Shown piece after piece: positions 21,898-30,851 of a stretch of 64,000 nt of DNA. The notes under the pieces were generated by a model. The model had not been told where the DNA came from. It saw only the letters and a program-made list of their open reading frames with translations, and made no database searches. Source of the stretch: CBDCYS01 sp965226185 (GTDB lineage: Bacteria > Acidobacteriota > Terriglobia > Bryobacterales > UBA6623); NCBI GenBank assembly GCA_965226185.1, contig CBDDCT010000006.1:1747538-1811537 (forward strand), given 5' to 3'. Within the stretch, counting starts at the first letter, position 1; each line of letters starts with the position of its first letter. The translations under genes and the position numbers were made by a program.

Positions 21898-22980
21898 ATG
21901 AACGCTCGTATTCATTCCGGCCTGCGCTGGCTCACTCGCTCCGGCATTCAAGATGAATCCGGCGGCTTGGCACGTTCCTATCGCGCCCCAGAGGATAAGT
22001 ACGAAGGTATCTCGACCGCCGCGACTGGCTTTTTCATAAGCGGCCTTCTGCGGTGTGCCGAATACTCTCCGGAAAGCCCGCCAAAGCAGGCGGTGGCCGC
22101 CGGCCGCATGCTGATCGAAAAAGCGTACGACATGGAGGCGGAGCTGTTCCTTTCCGACTTGGATTCCGCGAAAAACAATCCGCGGAAATGGGCTTATTTC
22201 TTTGACTGTTTGATTGCGATTCGAGGTCTGATCGATTTGTGGAAGGTGACGAAGAATGCGGCCTATGTCGAATACGCGGAAAGATGCGGCATCGGAATTA
22301 AGAGCAACCTGTCGCGAATGGACGGATCGTTCTTTCCGGTTCATGACATTGCCCGTGACATGCCGTATGAGGCGGACGAACCTTGGTCTTTACAGGCGGC
22401 GGTTTACCATCTCAAGGCCATGCCGATCTTTCTCGAGCTGACCGAGGCCACGGGACTATACGAATTCAAAGCAATGGGAGAAGACCTTCTCAAATGGGCT
22501 TTGAAGCGTCACGAAAGTTTTCTGGAGCCCGACTCGGACAGCGAAAGGCTGATGAGCCGCCTTCACGGGTACTGTTACTTTCTCGAGGGCCTGCTACCGG
22601 AGGCTGGGATGGATCCAGAAAGTAGCCGCGCATTGCAGTACGGAATCCTCGAGATCGAGAACATCTCACAGGAAATCGGTCACGAGTACTACCGCTGTGA
22701 CGTCATTGCGCAACTGCTGCGGCTGCGGCTTTACGCCGACCGCCTGGGGATTATGGAGCTGGACTTCCAGCAAGCGGAAAATGAAGCGGCCGCGATCGGA
22801 GAATTGCAGGTCCAATCAGAGGATCCAAAGATCGATGGCGGTTTCGCTTTTGCTCTTCAAGGTTCCGTACCGGTGCGGCATTACAATCCGGCGACAGCGG
22901 TCCTGGCGATTCAGGCGCTTCAAATGTGGGAGCTGGCGGCCGGTGGGGCCTTCCGCGAGGGCTGGGAAGTTCTTATCTAA
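21898..22980 (+). CDS. Uncharacterised alpha/alpha-barrel-like protein
   Basis: A 360-residue soluble protein without signal or membrane segment. It is alpha-helical with repeated helical-hairpin features (HSGLRWLTRSGIQDESGGLARSY, STAATGFFISGLLRC, EPWSLQAAVYHLKAMPIFLELTEATG, SRLHGYCYFLEGLLPEAGM, GGFAFALQGSVPVRHYNPATAVLAIQALQMW). The pattern recalls six-hairpin (alpha/alpha)6 glycosidase or terpenoid-cyclase-like folds. I chose ATG 21898 over the in-frame TTG at 21889. Function not recognised. A run of TATCTCT-type repeats follows the stop. Confidence 0.65.
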   Translation: MNARIHSGLRWLTRSGIQDESGGLARSYRAPEDKYEGISTAATGFFISGLLRCAEYSPESPPKQAVAAGRMLIEKAYDMEAELFLSDLDSAKNNPRKWAYFFDCLIAIRGLIDLWKVTKNAAYVEYAERCGIGIKSNLSRMDGSFFPVHDIARDMPYEADEPWSLQAAVYHLKAMPIFLELTEATGLYEFKAMGEDLLKWALKRHESFLEPDSDSERLMSRLHGYCYFLEGLLPEAGMDPESSRALQYGILEIENISQEIGHEYYRCDVIAQLLRLRLYADRLGIMELDFQQAENEAAAIGELQVQSEDPKIDGGFAFALQGSVPVRHYNPATAVLAIQALQMWELAAGGAFREGWEVLI

Positions 22981-23006
22981 TATCTCTTATCTCTTATCTC
23001 TAATAT
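22981..23006. repeat. Short tandem TTATCTCT-type repeats
   Basis: About three near-identical 8-base units follow the preceding stop codon, in the convergent spacer before queF. Confidence 0.4.
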
Positions 23007-23031
23007 CGGGGGCTCGACCGCGATGTAGCCG

Positions 23032-23424
23032 CTACTCACGCTCCGTGCGGCTGTATTGAGCTGTCACGGTTGAGCGCAGACCTCCGCGGGGCGTGAACTC
23101 TCCGGTCAAGCTTGCGGTCACCGGACTGATGGTTCGCACCACGTCGGCCAGCATGCGGTTCACGACGTTTTCGTAGAATATCCCCAAGTCGCGATACGCC
23201 AGCACGTACAACTTGAACGACTTCAGCTCGATGCAAAGCTTGCCGGGTACATATTCCAAGGTCAGTTTGCCGAAGTCGGGAAGCCCGGTCTTGGGGCATA
23301 GAGAAGTAAACTCGGGAATCTCGATCTTGATCTGGTAGCCCTGGTACTGGTTGGGCCACGTTTCCAGCTCGGGAAGCTGGGTGTCGAGTCCCGCCTTGGC
23401 ATGTTCTTCGGTGTACTCAGCCAC
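23032..23424 (-). CDS. queF: NADPH-dependent 7-cyano-7-deazaguanine reductase
   Basis: A 130-residue short-type QueF that reduces preQ0 to preQ1 in queuosine synthesis. The catalytic Cys43 and Asp50 are in FTSLCPKTGLPDFG, and the QueF signature is ELKSFKLYV. The Glu/His substrate residues are in the C-terminal part. It is complete and unit-length for the single-domain subgroup. No other que genes are near. It ends convergently with the 21898 gene and lies 17 bases downstream of the phosphodiesterase start-side neighbour on the same strand. Confidence 0.95.
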   Translation of the reverse strand: MAEYTEEHAKAGLDTQLPELETWPNQYQGYQIKIEIPEFTSLCPKTGLPDFGKLTLEYVPGKLCIELKSFKLYVLAYRDLGIFYENVVNRMLADVVRTISPVTASLTGEFTPRGGLRSTVTAQYSRTERE

Positions 23425-23441
23425 GATAGATCACTCCAGTC

Positions 23442-24728
23442 TTACCGTGAGCGAACCGTGTCCCAAAGCGATTGCCCTTCGACTTCCGGAAGCTGCATGC
23501 CGAGGATGTCCGCCAGGGTCGGCGCGATGTCGAGCATCGATATCTCGGGTATGACCTTGGGCTGGATGCCGGGGCCCCAAAGAACAAACGACGCCCGATA
23601 ACCCGGCCTGGTGGGCCACAGCCCATGATGGCCCCGTTGGTCGCCCAGTCCCACGGGGCCGGCCCCGCTCTCGTCCTTAGCCGTGATTCCCTCGTCCTTA
23701 GCCGTGATTCCCTCGTCTTTAGCCGTGACTCCAATGACGGGCTCGAACGCTGCTCGCCAATGAGCCAGGCTTGGAGCCATGGCGCGGACCTCCCCCATCG
23801 GCACTTCGCGTGCGATTCCGGTCTTTGGTTTTCCGGCCAGGGAGCGAAAATACTTGGCCGCCCCCGGGTCAGTCACGCCGAAGAGGCCCTCTCGCAAGAA
23901 CACGTCCGCCTGAATCCCTTCCTCGGCGAGCAACACCTTGGGCCGCAGGACAAGCTCCTGGGTTTCGAAACCGTGGTCGGAGACAATCACAACGAAGGTT
24001 CGCTCCGGTAAGACTTCGAGGATGCCGCCGATCAGCTCGTCCTGGTGCTCCAGCGTCGCTTTCGAGTTGGCGGAGAAAGCGCCTGTTGCATGTTGCGCTG
24101 AATCCAAGTCGCCCAAGTGCAGCAGGAACAGAGTCGGCTTCTCGGCTTCCAGTATGTATCGAGTGGCTAACGCTTTCTGGTGGTCGTCGAAGTGGGCTTT
24201 GCCAAACGCCGGGTAGGCCTCGCGAATTCTGTCGATGAGTCCCGATGTGCTGTGTGAGGCGACCGGAGCCAGCAGTTTCGGGTAGTAGTCAGGATCCTCC
24301 CAGAATTCCGGCAGATTGAAGTCGATGTCAGCGCCTACGGTTACCGGCCACCAAACGGCGGCTGACCGCTGCCCGTTGGCGTGCGTCAGATGCCATAAAG
24401 TCGGTGTCTTTAAATAGCTGACGTACCACCAGCGGTGTCCCGGCTTGTCCGGCTGGTTATTGGAAATGATCCCATGCCTGGGGGCGCTGACGCCGCTGAT
24501 CATGGTGGTGTGAGAGGGCCAAGTCACTGTCGGGACGATGCCGACGACTCCATCGGCGCGAACGCCTTCTTCCATCAGCCGCCGGAGGGTGGGGATTTTG
24601 ACTCCCAATTCGTCGGCGTCGCGCAACCAGCGGTGGTCGAGCCCGTCGATCGAGATCACGAGCAGGCGGTTCTGCTGCGCCGGCAGCAATCCAACAAGGA
24701 ACAGCAACACCGCTAATAGCTTTTTCAC
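23442..24728 (-). CDS. Exported alkaline-phosphatase-superfamily phosphodiesterase (NPP-like)
   Basis: A 428-residue protein with signal peptide MKKLLAVLLFLVGLLPAQ. Metal ligands and nucleophile: Asp28 in VISIDGLDHRW; Thr69 in VPTVTWPSHTTMISG (nucleophile position of nucleotide pyrophosphatases); HLGDLDSAQHATG; SDHGFE. Ends with the usual PTLADILGMQLPEVEGQSL tail. Residues about 332-353 are a tandem 7-residue repeat (ITAKDEG) encoded by 21-base repeats at 23671-23733; this charged insertion is not part of the family core. Likely acts on extracytoplasmic phosphodiesters or nucleotides. Confidence 0.85.
   Translation of the reverse strand: MKKLLAVLLFLVGLLPAQQNRLLVISIDGLDHRWLRDADELGVKIPTLRRLMEEGVRADGVVGIVPTVTWPSHTTMISGVSAPRHGIISNNQPDKPGHRWWYVSYLKTPTLWHLTHANGQRSAAVWWPVTVGADIDFNLPEFWEDPDYYPKLLAPVASHSTSGLIDRIREAYPAFGKAHFDDHQKALATRYILEAEKPTLFLLHLGDLDSAQHATGAFSANSKATLEHQDELIGGILEVLPERTFVVIVSDHGFETQELVLRPKVLLAEEGIQADVFLREGLFGVTDPGAAKYFRSLAGKPKTGIAREVPMGEVRAMAPSLAHWRAAFEPVIGVTAKDEGITAKDEGITAKDESGAGPVGLGDQRGHHGLWPTRPGYRASFVLWGPGIQPKVIPEISMLDIAPTLADILGMQLPEVEGQSLWDTVRSR
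23671..23733. repeat. Coding tandem repeat, three 21-bp units
   Basis: Two identical 21-base units and a third with three changes, in frame within the phosphodiesterase gene, encoding a repeated ITAKDEG on the minus strand. Confidence 0.85.
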
Positions 24729-24843
24729 GGTGACAGCCTCAATCGTGCGGCCAAGCGTCTACTGTAGCGGGGATTTGCGTCGGCACGGATGTTGGTCCTG
24801 GACCAAGCTACACGATAAGTTGCAGTCTGGTTGGCGCACTGCA

Positions 24844-27195
24844 CTAGCGAACAAGCGCCTTGCCCAAGCCGGCGTTCCCGGCGCGGTCTCTCACTCGCAT
24901 GGTCACCAAATGCTCGCCTTCGTCCAAATCTCCCAGCTCGATGGTAAACGTCTCGGAGCTGGAGTCCGTGATGCCGTCGTCAGCGAAAACAGGAATCCAC
25001 TGCCCGGCGTCAACCGAATACTCGGCTTGCTGAAGGGTGGACGAAGCATCCGAGGCCTCAAACCTTAGCGATGTTCTTCCCTCGATTGGCTGCATGGAAA
25101 CGAGCGATTGCCTGGAAACGACCGGCGGCGTGTGGTCAACCAAAATTGGCTCGCTGATCTTTTCAGCGCGCCGGGCCGTGTCCGGAGGATTCGCCGCTTT
25201 GTCCGAAACCTCTACGCGAAATCGGTAGATTCCATCCGCCAACGATTCACTTTCGATCGACAGGTTTGCGGAGGTAATATCCTTCTTGATGACCTTCCAG
25301 TTGCTTTCTTGGTCTTCGCGGAAGCTGACCGCGGCGATCAGTTTGTCGCCATCGGCGTCCTCGGCTTGCCAAGAGATCGCCAGCATTTTCTTTCCGCCGC
25401 CACCGACCGATGTCTGGGAATTTCCGCTGGCCGACTGTGCTGTATCGCCCCCCGATGCGCTGACCGTGATGCTGTATGCCGCGCTTGCGTCGGTAGCGGC
25501 GGTGGCTGAACCGGCGGTGCTTCCGGTTGCGGATTCACTTGGGGAAGTCGAGCCCGTGACCGTGACACTTTTGATGACAGGCGCCGAGTTTTGAGGAAGG
25601 TATGCCAGCCGCACGGTGCGCAACCGCGGCAAACCACCGTCAGCGTTTCGGAGCGTTGCCCGCCATTGGACATACCGCGCCGGCGGGGAGGAGATTGCGC
25701 CCCCAATAAACCCCGAGGCCGCTCTCGGGCCCTCGGCGGTGATTTTCTCGGACCAGTCGCTCCAGCTATCGTCCGGCCGGGCCGAATTCCCGCTGCGGGT
25801 TTGAAACTCAACCTGGGCAGAGTCCAGGCCGGTCCCGTTCCAGCTCAGCCTTCCCCATCGGGAGATCGTCTTGGCATCGTGGACCGCTGTCCTATACGTT
25901 CCCGCCGCCGCCGGTGAGTTTTCCAAACGACTTAGCCGTCCTGAATGCGCGGAAGCGACGAGCAGACCCTCGGGACCCGGCGCTAAATGGGTCACTTGTT
26001 CTTGGTCCGACTCGGTGAGCAGCCTCGCCGTACGCTCGCCTTCGAGTTGGTATATTCTGCCGCCGCGGTCGGTGGCGAAAACGGGTTTCAAGTCCGGACC
26101 GGCCAGGCTCAACGCCAGGATGTTCTCTTCGGTGGACGTCCACAGCTTGTCGGCGGCCAAGTCCGGCTTAATTCTGAGGAGAGCAGCTTTCTCCATACCC
26201 GCATAACTAATGATGGGTTGAGAAATTGTTACGGCCGGTTGCGCTGTGACCTGCTTGCTGGAGGACGGCTGGGGATTGACGCCTCCGGGACCAGGCGGGG
26301 AATCCGCGGCGGCCGTGACGCTAATCGTAGTCGCAGTGGAGGACACCGCGGATGTCTGAGCCGACGAGACCGATTGGGTGATTCGTGAAATACCGCCCCC
26401 CATGGCCGCCGCGTAGATGTCTCCGTTGGGAGCTACCTGGAGGGCGCGAACTTCCGGCAGCTCTGAATCATAGAGCGCGAACAGCTTGCCGCTTTTCTCA
26501 ATCCGGTAGATGATACCGTTTGGATCAGTGCCTGCCAGAAGCGATCCTTCGGGCGTAAGCGCGAGGCTCACGACGTGCCGTTGCTTCGTATCGGCGTGAA
26601 GCTTTCCCTCACCATTTGAGTCCACGCGGTAGATCTTGCCCTGATCGCCGGTTGCCACGAACAATTCTGGATGGCTGGCGTCTTTTTTGTCCGCCGGAGG
26701 AGCGATGACGATCGACCAGATGTAGGTTTGTTCAGGATCGAAAAAGGCTTCTCCTTCGCCATCGCGATCGATGCGATACACCTTGCCGTTCGGTGACGTC
26801 CCCGCGTAGAGTGAACCGTCCGGGGCCACGGCCAGGGCGAAAACCTCGATCTCGGGCGCGCTCCAAAAAAGGCTGCTCTTGCCGGCCTTGTCAACCTTGT
26901 ATACACGTCCCTGATGACCTGTTCCGAGATAAGCTGTTCCGTCGGGTGCGATCGCGACGTTCCAGATGACCGGCTGGTCAGAGGAAAAGAGCGGCGTCAG
27001 AGCTGGCCCTATCGTTAAGCCCCCTTCCTGACTCAGCGAAATGTTTTCGAACTTGCCCGCCAGAAAATCCTTGTATTCACTCAGTTCCCAAACCTTGGTC
27101 GAAGCCCCGCTCAGGGCAGGGCCGGTGATACAAATCATCAGCAGAAGATGAATCAGCAGGGCTAACGGCCGCGACGCTGGGTTTGAACGCATCAT
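24844..27195 (-). CDS. Exported beta-propeller protein with C-terminal Ig-like segment
   Basis: A 783-residue protein of unknown function with a signal peptide (about 1-30). Residues about 60-270 carry regular propeller blades with the motif apdGtlyaGT.pnGkvYri (for example VAIAPDGTAYLGTGHQGRVYKVDKAG, LAVAPDGSLYAGTSPNGKVYRIDRDG). A Ser/Thr/Ala-rich linker and a beta-sandwich C-terminus (ADGIYRFRVEVSDKAANPPDTARRAEKISEPILVDHTPPVV) follow. It begins 4 bases after the stop of the S55 peptidase gene on the same strand, so the two form an operon and probably act together outside the cytoplasm. Confidence 0.7.
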   Translation of the reverse strand: MMRSNPASRPLALLIHLLLMICITGPALSGASTKVWELSEYKDFLAGKFENISLSQEGGLTIGPALTPLFSSDQPVIWNVAIAPDGTAYLGTGHQGRVYKVDKAGKSSLFWSAPEIEVFALAVAPDGSLYAGTSPNGKVYRIDRDGEGEAFFDPEQTYIWSIVIAPPADKKDASHPELFVATGDQGKIYRVDSNGEGKLHADTKQRHVVSLALTPEGSLLAGTDPNGIIYRIEKSGKLFALYDSELPEVRALQVAPNGDIYAAAMGGGISRITQSVSSAQTSAVSSTATTISVTAAADSPPGPGGVNPQPSSSKQVTAQPAVTISQPIISYAGMEKAALLRIKPDLAADKLWTSTEENILALSLAGPDLKPVFATDRGGRIYQLEGERTARLLTESDQEQVTHLAPGPEGLLVASAHSGRLSRLENSPAAAGTYRTAVHDAKTISRWGRLSWNGTGLDSAQVEFQTRSGNSARPDDSWSDWSEKITAEGPRAASGFIGGAISSPPARYVQWRATLRNADGGLPRLRTVRLAYLPQNSAPVIKSVTVTGSTSPSESATGSTAGSATAATDASAAYSITVSASGGDTAQSASGNSQTSVGGGGKKMLAISWQAEDADGDKLIAAVSFREDQESNWKVIKKDITSANLSIESESLADGIYRFRVEVSDKAANPPDTARRAEKISEPILVDHTPPVVSRQSLVSMQPIEGRTSLRFEASDASSTLQQAEYSVDAGQWIPVFADDGITDSSSETFTIELGDLDEGEHLVTMRVRDRAGNAGLGKALVR

Positions 27196-27199
27196 TCGT

Positions 27200-29020
27200 T
27201 TACGGTGCGATTACCGTGACTTTCATCGTGACGTTACCGCGGATGACCTCTGATCCGGCGCCGATAGCAAACTCGTCCAGCACCGATTGCCAATCCGCGG
27301 CCGATCCGGCGCTGCTTCCCGTTGCCGGCGAAAGAATCGCTGAAATCGAAGCCGGCGGCGCGGGCAATCGCTCGGTGTTGAACCGAAAGCCCTGTTGGGG
27401 GCGCCACACCCGAACGAATAGCCCGTCATTCCGGCGGACGCGGTTGAGAGCTTCGATTGATTGAGCCGGGTCTTTCGAGCGGTGCAGCCCGAGCAGGCTT
27501 TGCCACTCCAAGAGATTCAGCGAATTGGCGTCGGAAAAAGTGATGTGCAGTTGGCCCGGCAGGGTGCCTGACGGCACGCGGTAGGCGGTGGTTCGGATCG
27601 TCTCCGTTCCGTCTGATCTCTTGAGGGCGGCCGAGAGCTCAATGACTTCACCCGGCCGCACTCGGGTTTTGCTGCTCCAAACGCGGTCGATCTCAAGCCA
27701 GTTTTCTTCGTCGGCGGACTCGATATCAAGGTGAATCCGCTCTAAAGAAACATCGCTGCTTTCCAGTGCATAGTAAAGCAACAGCGCCGTTGAAGTGGCC
27801 AGTTGAAGCGAGGTGGTATTGGACCCGCTAAACACGTTATCGAGCTTCAGCGCCGGGACGCCGTTGCTGAATTCCGCGGCGCCGGAGACGCGAAGAGTGG
27901 ATGCCCCGACTTGACGCTCGGTGGCGTCTACGGCCGAGAACACAGCCATTTGCAGCAAATAGGGCGTGAGATAGCGGTCGCTGACGATTTGAAGCTCGTA
28001 CTGATGTTCACCGGTGCGGCTCGATGACACATTCAAACGAGCCGGGACCAGTTTCGGTTGACGGCCGAGCCGTCCCACGATCCCGGTACTTTGGTCGTTG
28101 ACGATAGACCCCAGGAGCGCACCCGAGCCGGCAATCTTGAACGAGTTACTGAGGTTGGGAACAAGGGTAATGACATTCGAGCGCGAGAACGGCAGTTGCG
28201 TCGGGCCGGTTGACAAGAAGCGGTGCCCGAAGGCGTAAACCTGATCCCCTTCGATGTGAGTCACCGTGCCGGCGGCGCTCACTTCCATGTCGCCCTGAAT
28301 CAGCGCCACGGTGATCATGGATCCGGGCTCGAGGCCCGCGTCCCCTGGTTGCGTGTCTCCCGCGCGGCTGCCGCCGGCCACGCCCTGCATCGGGCGCAGA
28401 CCGAGCTTGCGCAAATGAGGGCCGAACACGTCGAGAGTCCGCTCGGAAAACCCGGCCAAGTTGACGGGAGTCGCGACCGGCGCCAGCCGCGGCTGGGTCT
28501 CGATTGCCCTAGCGGCGGGTGGCAGCATCCAGGCAGCGGCCTCTGCCACCCCCTGTGAGGCCGCGAACAGCCCGGTATTCTCGGACTCGGCAGGGAAGGG
28601 AATTCTGATTCGGGCGCTTGGGCTGGCAGGCTCGCCGGCCAAACCCTCGATCATTTCGTGGATCGGCCGGATACCCGCGATGGCCTCGGTGGTGAAAGGG
28701 AAGGAGTAGGCTATGGCGCCGGCCAGCTTGCCATCCAGGTAGACAGGGCTGCCGCTCATTCCGGCCATCACGCCCATTTTTTCCAGCGGCCCGCCGGAGA
28801 GTCGCCCTAGAATGATGGACTGCTTGGGGCCGACATTCTCCAGCACGCCGAGAATCTCGACCGCGAATTCTTCGACTTCTTGGCCGCTGAAGACGGTCCG
28901 TCCGGTACCCTGCATTCCGGCGCGAACCTCTTCCAATGGAAAGAGTTCAGCCGAGCGCGCCGGTAACGCGGCGAGACACGCAATCAGCAGCGGAATACAC
29001 ATCTTCACGGCTAAGCCCAT
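27200..29020 (-). CDS. SpoIVB-type (S55) peptidase domain protein
   Basis: About 606 residues from the chosen ATG. Signal sequence MGLAVKMCIPLLIACLAALPARSAELFP. The S55 core is clear: EVRAGMQGTGRTVFSGQEVEEFAVEILGVLENV, then the catalytic-serine box GVMAGMSGSPVYLDGKLAGAIAYSF, then GDMEVSAAGTVTHIEGDQVYAFGHRFLSTG. The remaining C-terminal half is beta-rich and unassigned. The frame is open to 29050 and also has an ATG at 29002; 29020 gives the best n-region plus hydrophobic core. In sporulators this family cleaves a signalling partner; here the target is unknown, with the coupled propeller protein a candidate partner. Confidence 0.85.
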   Translation of the reverse strand: MGLAVKMCIPLLIACLAALPARSAELFPLEEVRAGMQGTGRTVFSGQEVEEFAVEILGVLENVGPKQSIILGRLSGGPLEKMGVMAGMSGSPVYLDGKLAGAIAYSFPFTTEAIAGIRPIHEMIEGLAGEPASPSARIRIPFPAESENTGLFAASQGVAEAAAWMLPPAARAIETQPRLAPVATPVNLAGFSERTLDVFGPHLRKLGLRPMQGVAGGSRAGDTQPGDAGLEPGSMITVALIQGDMEVSAAGTVTHIEGDQVYAFGHRFLSTGPTQLPFSRSNVITLVPNLSNSFKIAGSGALLGSIVNDQSTGIVGRLGRQPKLVPARLNVSSSRTGEHQYELQIVSDRYLTPYLLQMAVFSAVDATERQVGASTLRVSGAAEFSNGVPALKLDNVFSGSNTTSLQLATSTALLLYYALESSDVSLERIHLDIESADEENWLEIDRVWSSKTRVRPGEVIELSAALKRSDGTETIRTTAYRVPSGTLPGQLHITFSDANSLNLLEWQSLLGLHRSKDPAQSIEALNRVRRNDGLFVRVWRPQQGFRFNTERLPAPPASISAILSPATGSSAGSAADWQSVLDEFAIGAGSEVIRGNVTMKVTVIAP

Positions 29021-29048
29021 TGTAGCGGAGGTATTGGGAAGCGGACAC

Positions 29049-29090
29049 ATAACCCGCTCTTCTCAACAACTGGCGAGGCCAGCGCCGGGT
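29049..29090. repeat. Partial palindromic repeat, family C copy 3
   Basis: AACCCGCTCTTCTCAACAAC followed by TGGCGAGGC matches the complement of the right part of copy 1 (arm plus GGCGAGGC). Only one arm is preserved. It sits between the S55 gene (-) and the SGNH gene (+). Confidence 0.55.
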
Positions 29091-29125
29091 CGTGTTACTG
29101 TAAAGGCCTGCACGAGGCCAAGACA

Positions 29126-29866
29126 ATGAAAAGCAAGCTCGAATCTCTCAACCTTTCCCGGCGCGATTGGGTGCGTTCAGCGTTGCTCGTGAGCGTCGCT
29201 CCTCAGGCGGCTCGAGCCGCGCAAGGTCCGCTGCTGCCTACCGGGGTTGTGCTGTTTCAAGGCGACTCGATCACCGACGCCGGAAGAAACCGCGAACGCC
29301 CCGCCCCGAACGACTCCTCCGGAATGGGCCGCGGCTATCCATTGTTGATTGCGTCGCATTTGCTCGGCTCCCGCGCCCAAGACGGCTTGCGCGTTTACAA
29401 CCGGGGAATCTCAGGCGACAAGGTGCCCGACCTCGACGCACGCTGGCAAACCGATACTCTCAACCTCAGACCCGATCTGTTGAGCATCCTCGTCGGCGTC
29501 AACGACTTTGGGCACAAGCTCGGCGGACGCTATAACGGGACGGCCGAGAGTTACGAGAAGGGCTACGCCGCACTGCTTGCGAGGACGCGCAAGGCGATGT
29601 CGTACACGCGAATTGTCGTCTGCGAGCCGTTCGTACTGCGTTGCGGTGCGGTAACGGATGCTTGGTTCCCCGAATTCGATCTTCGCCGTGCGGCCGCGAA
29701 GCGCGTCGCCCAAGCCGCCGGAGCCGATTGGGTTCCGTTTCAGTCGATGTTCGACGAAGCCCTGAAGCACGCGGAGCCGGCGTTTTGGGCCGCGGACGGC
29801 GTACACCCCACCTTGGCCGGCCACGCCTTGATGGCGAAAACCTGGCTCGACGTCGTCAAACCGTAA
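29126..29866 (+). CDS. SGNH/GDSL-family hydrolase, exported
   Basis: A 246-residue esterase-type protein. The N-terminus LSRRDWVRSALLVSVAPQAARA looks like a Tat signal. All four SGNH blocks are present: VLFQGDSITDAGR (Ser48), NRGISGDKV (Gly), ILVGVNDFG (Asn) and AADGVHPTLAGH (Asp and His near residues 223-226). The acyl substrate is unknown; carbohydrate O-acetyl esters are common for this subgroup. Confidence 0.9.
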   Translation: MKSKLESLNLSRRDWVRSALLVSVAPQAARAAQGPLLPTGVVLFQGDSITDAGRNRERPAPNDSSGMGRGYPLLIASHLLGSRAQDGLRVYNRGISGDKVPDLDARWQTDTLNLRPDLLSILVGVNDFGHKLGGRYNGTAESYEKGYAALLARTRKAMSYTRIVVCEPFVLRCGAVTDAWFPEFDLRRAAAKRVAQAAGADWVPFQSMFDEALKHAEPAFWAADGVHPTLAGHALMAKTWLDVVKP

Positions 29867-29948
29867 CGCCGCGAAGGCTGCTTGACGCCGCCTGCGAGAT
29901 AGCTTCTAGTTGGGACCTCGCTGCTTGATATGATCGCAGTATCGAATC

Positions 29949-30851
29949 ATGGGATCTCTGGCTAGCCTCGTCCTTCTCTTGCTCTGCTCAGTCGCCCTGC
30001 CGGCGCAGGATGATCCGCCCAAGGTTGCGGTGACCGACGAAGAGGGCGGCGAACTGCCTCCCTTCTATTGCCCAATGGACTTGGATGTGCGTTCCTACGT
30101 GGGCGGCAAGTGCTACAAGTGCAGCATGCAGATGGTGCTGGGCATCCCCGAGCCGGTCGAGTACCGGTTGAAACTGAGTGTTCATCCCACCCAAATTCGT
30201 CCCGGCGAACCGGTGGAACTGCAATTTGAAGTGCTGCAGCCCGACCATGACCACCGCGTGACCGACTTCCTCGTTGTCCACGAAAGGATTTTCCACTTGC
30301 TGTTCGTGCATCACTAACTCGAGGTTTTCCGGCATGAGCATCCAGTGCTCGGCGAAGACGGGATTTTCCGCCACAAAACCGAATTCCCGAAAGCCGGAAT
30401 TTATCGCATGCTGGCGGATTTTTACCCAGCGGGCTCCACGCCTCAGCTCATTCCGATTACCCTGACGACCGCGGGCTTCGAGCAGAGTCTGGTGGCCGCG
30501 AAACCCCTCCTGCTGCCCGACCTCGAGGCCAAGCAAGGGGACAACTTGACCATTAGCCTCACCCTCGACCCGCCTGAACCGATCGCGGGACAAAAAACGT
30601 TGTTGTTCTTCGGCCTCGACACAGCTCAGGGTTTGGAGAAGTTCCTGGGAGCCTGGGCGCACATGCTGGCCGTCAGCGACGATCTCGTCGACACGATTCA
30701 CGCCCACCCGACGATCGCGGACGGCGGTCCGCAAATTCAGTTGAACATGATTTTCCCGAGGCCCGGCATGTACCGGATCTGGATTCAGACACAGCGAGAG
30801 GGCAGGGTCAACACGATACCGTTTACCGTGCCGGTGAAGGAACTGCGGTGA
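29949..30851 (+). pseudogene. Heavy-metal-binding-domain protein interrupted by an in-frame TAA
   Basis: One reading frame of 301 codons carries a single TAA at 30315-30317 (codon 123). Upstream: signal peptide MGSLASLVLLLLCSVALPAQ, a modified heavy-metal-binding motif YCPMDLDVRSYVGGKCYKCSMQM (Cys ligands), then a beta-sandwich ending HERIFHLLFVHH. Directly after the stop and in the same frame comes LEVFRHEHPVLGEDGIFRHKTEFPKAGIYRMLADFYPAG and a second beta domain. The two parts clearly belong to one protein that continued through this site. A single CAA-to-TAA change would explain it. The 3' end overlaps the convergent cytochrome gene by 29 bases. It could alternatively be expressed as a 122-residue truncated protein. 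Confidence 0.8.
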
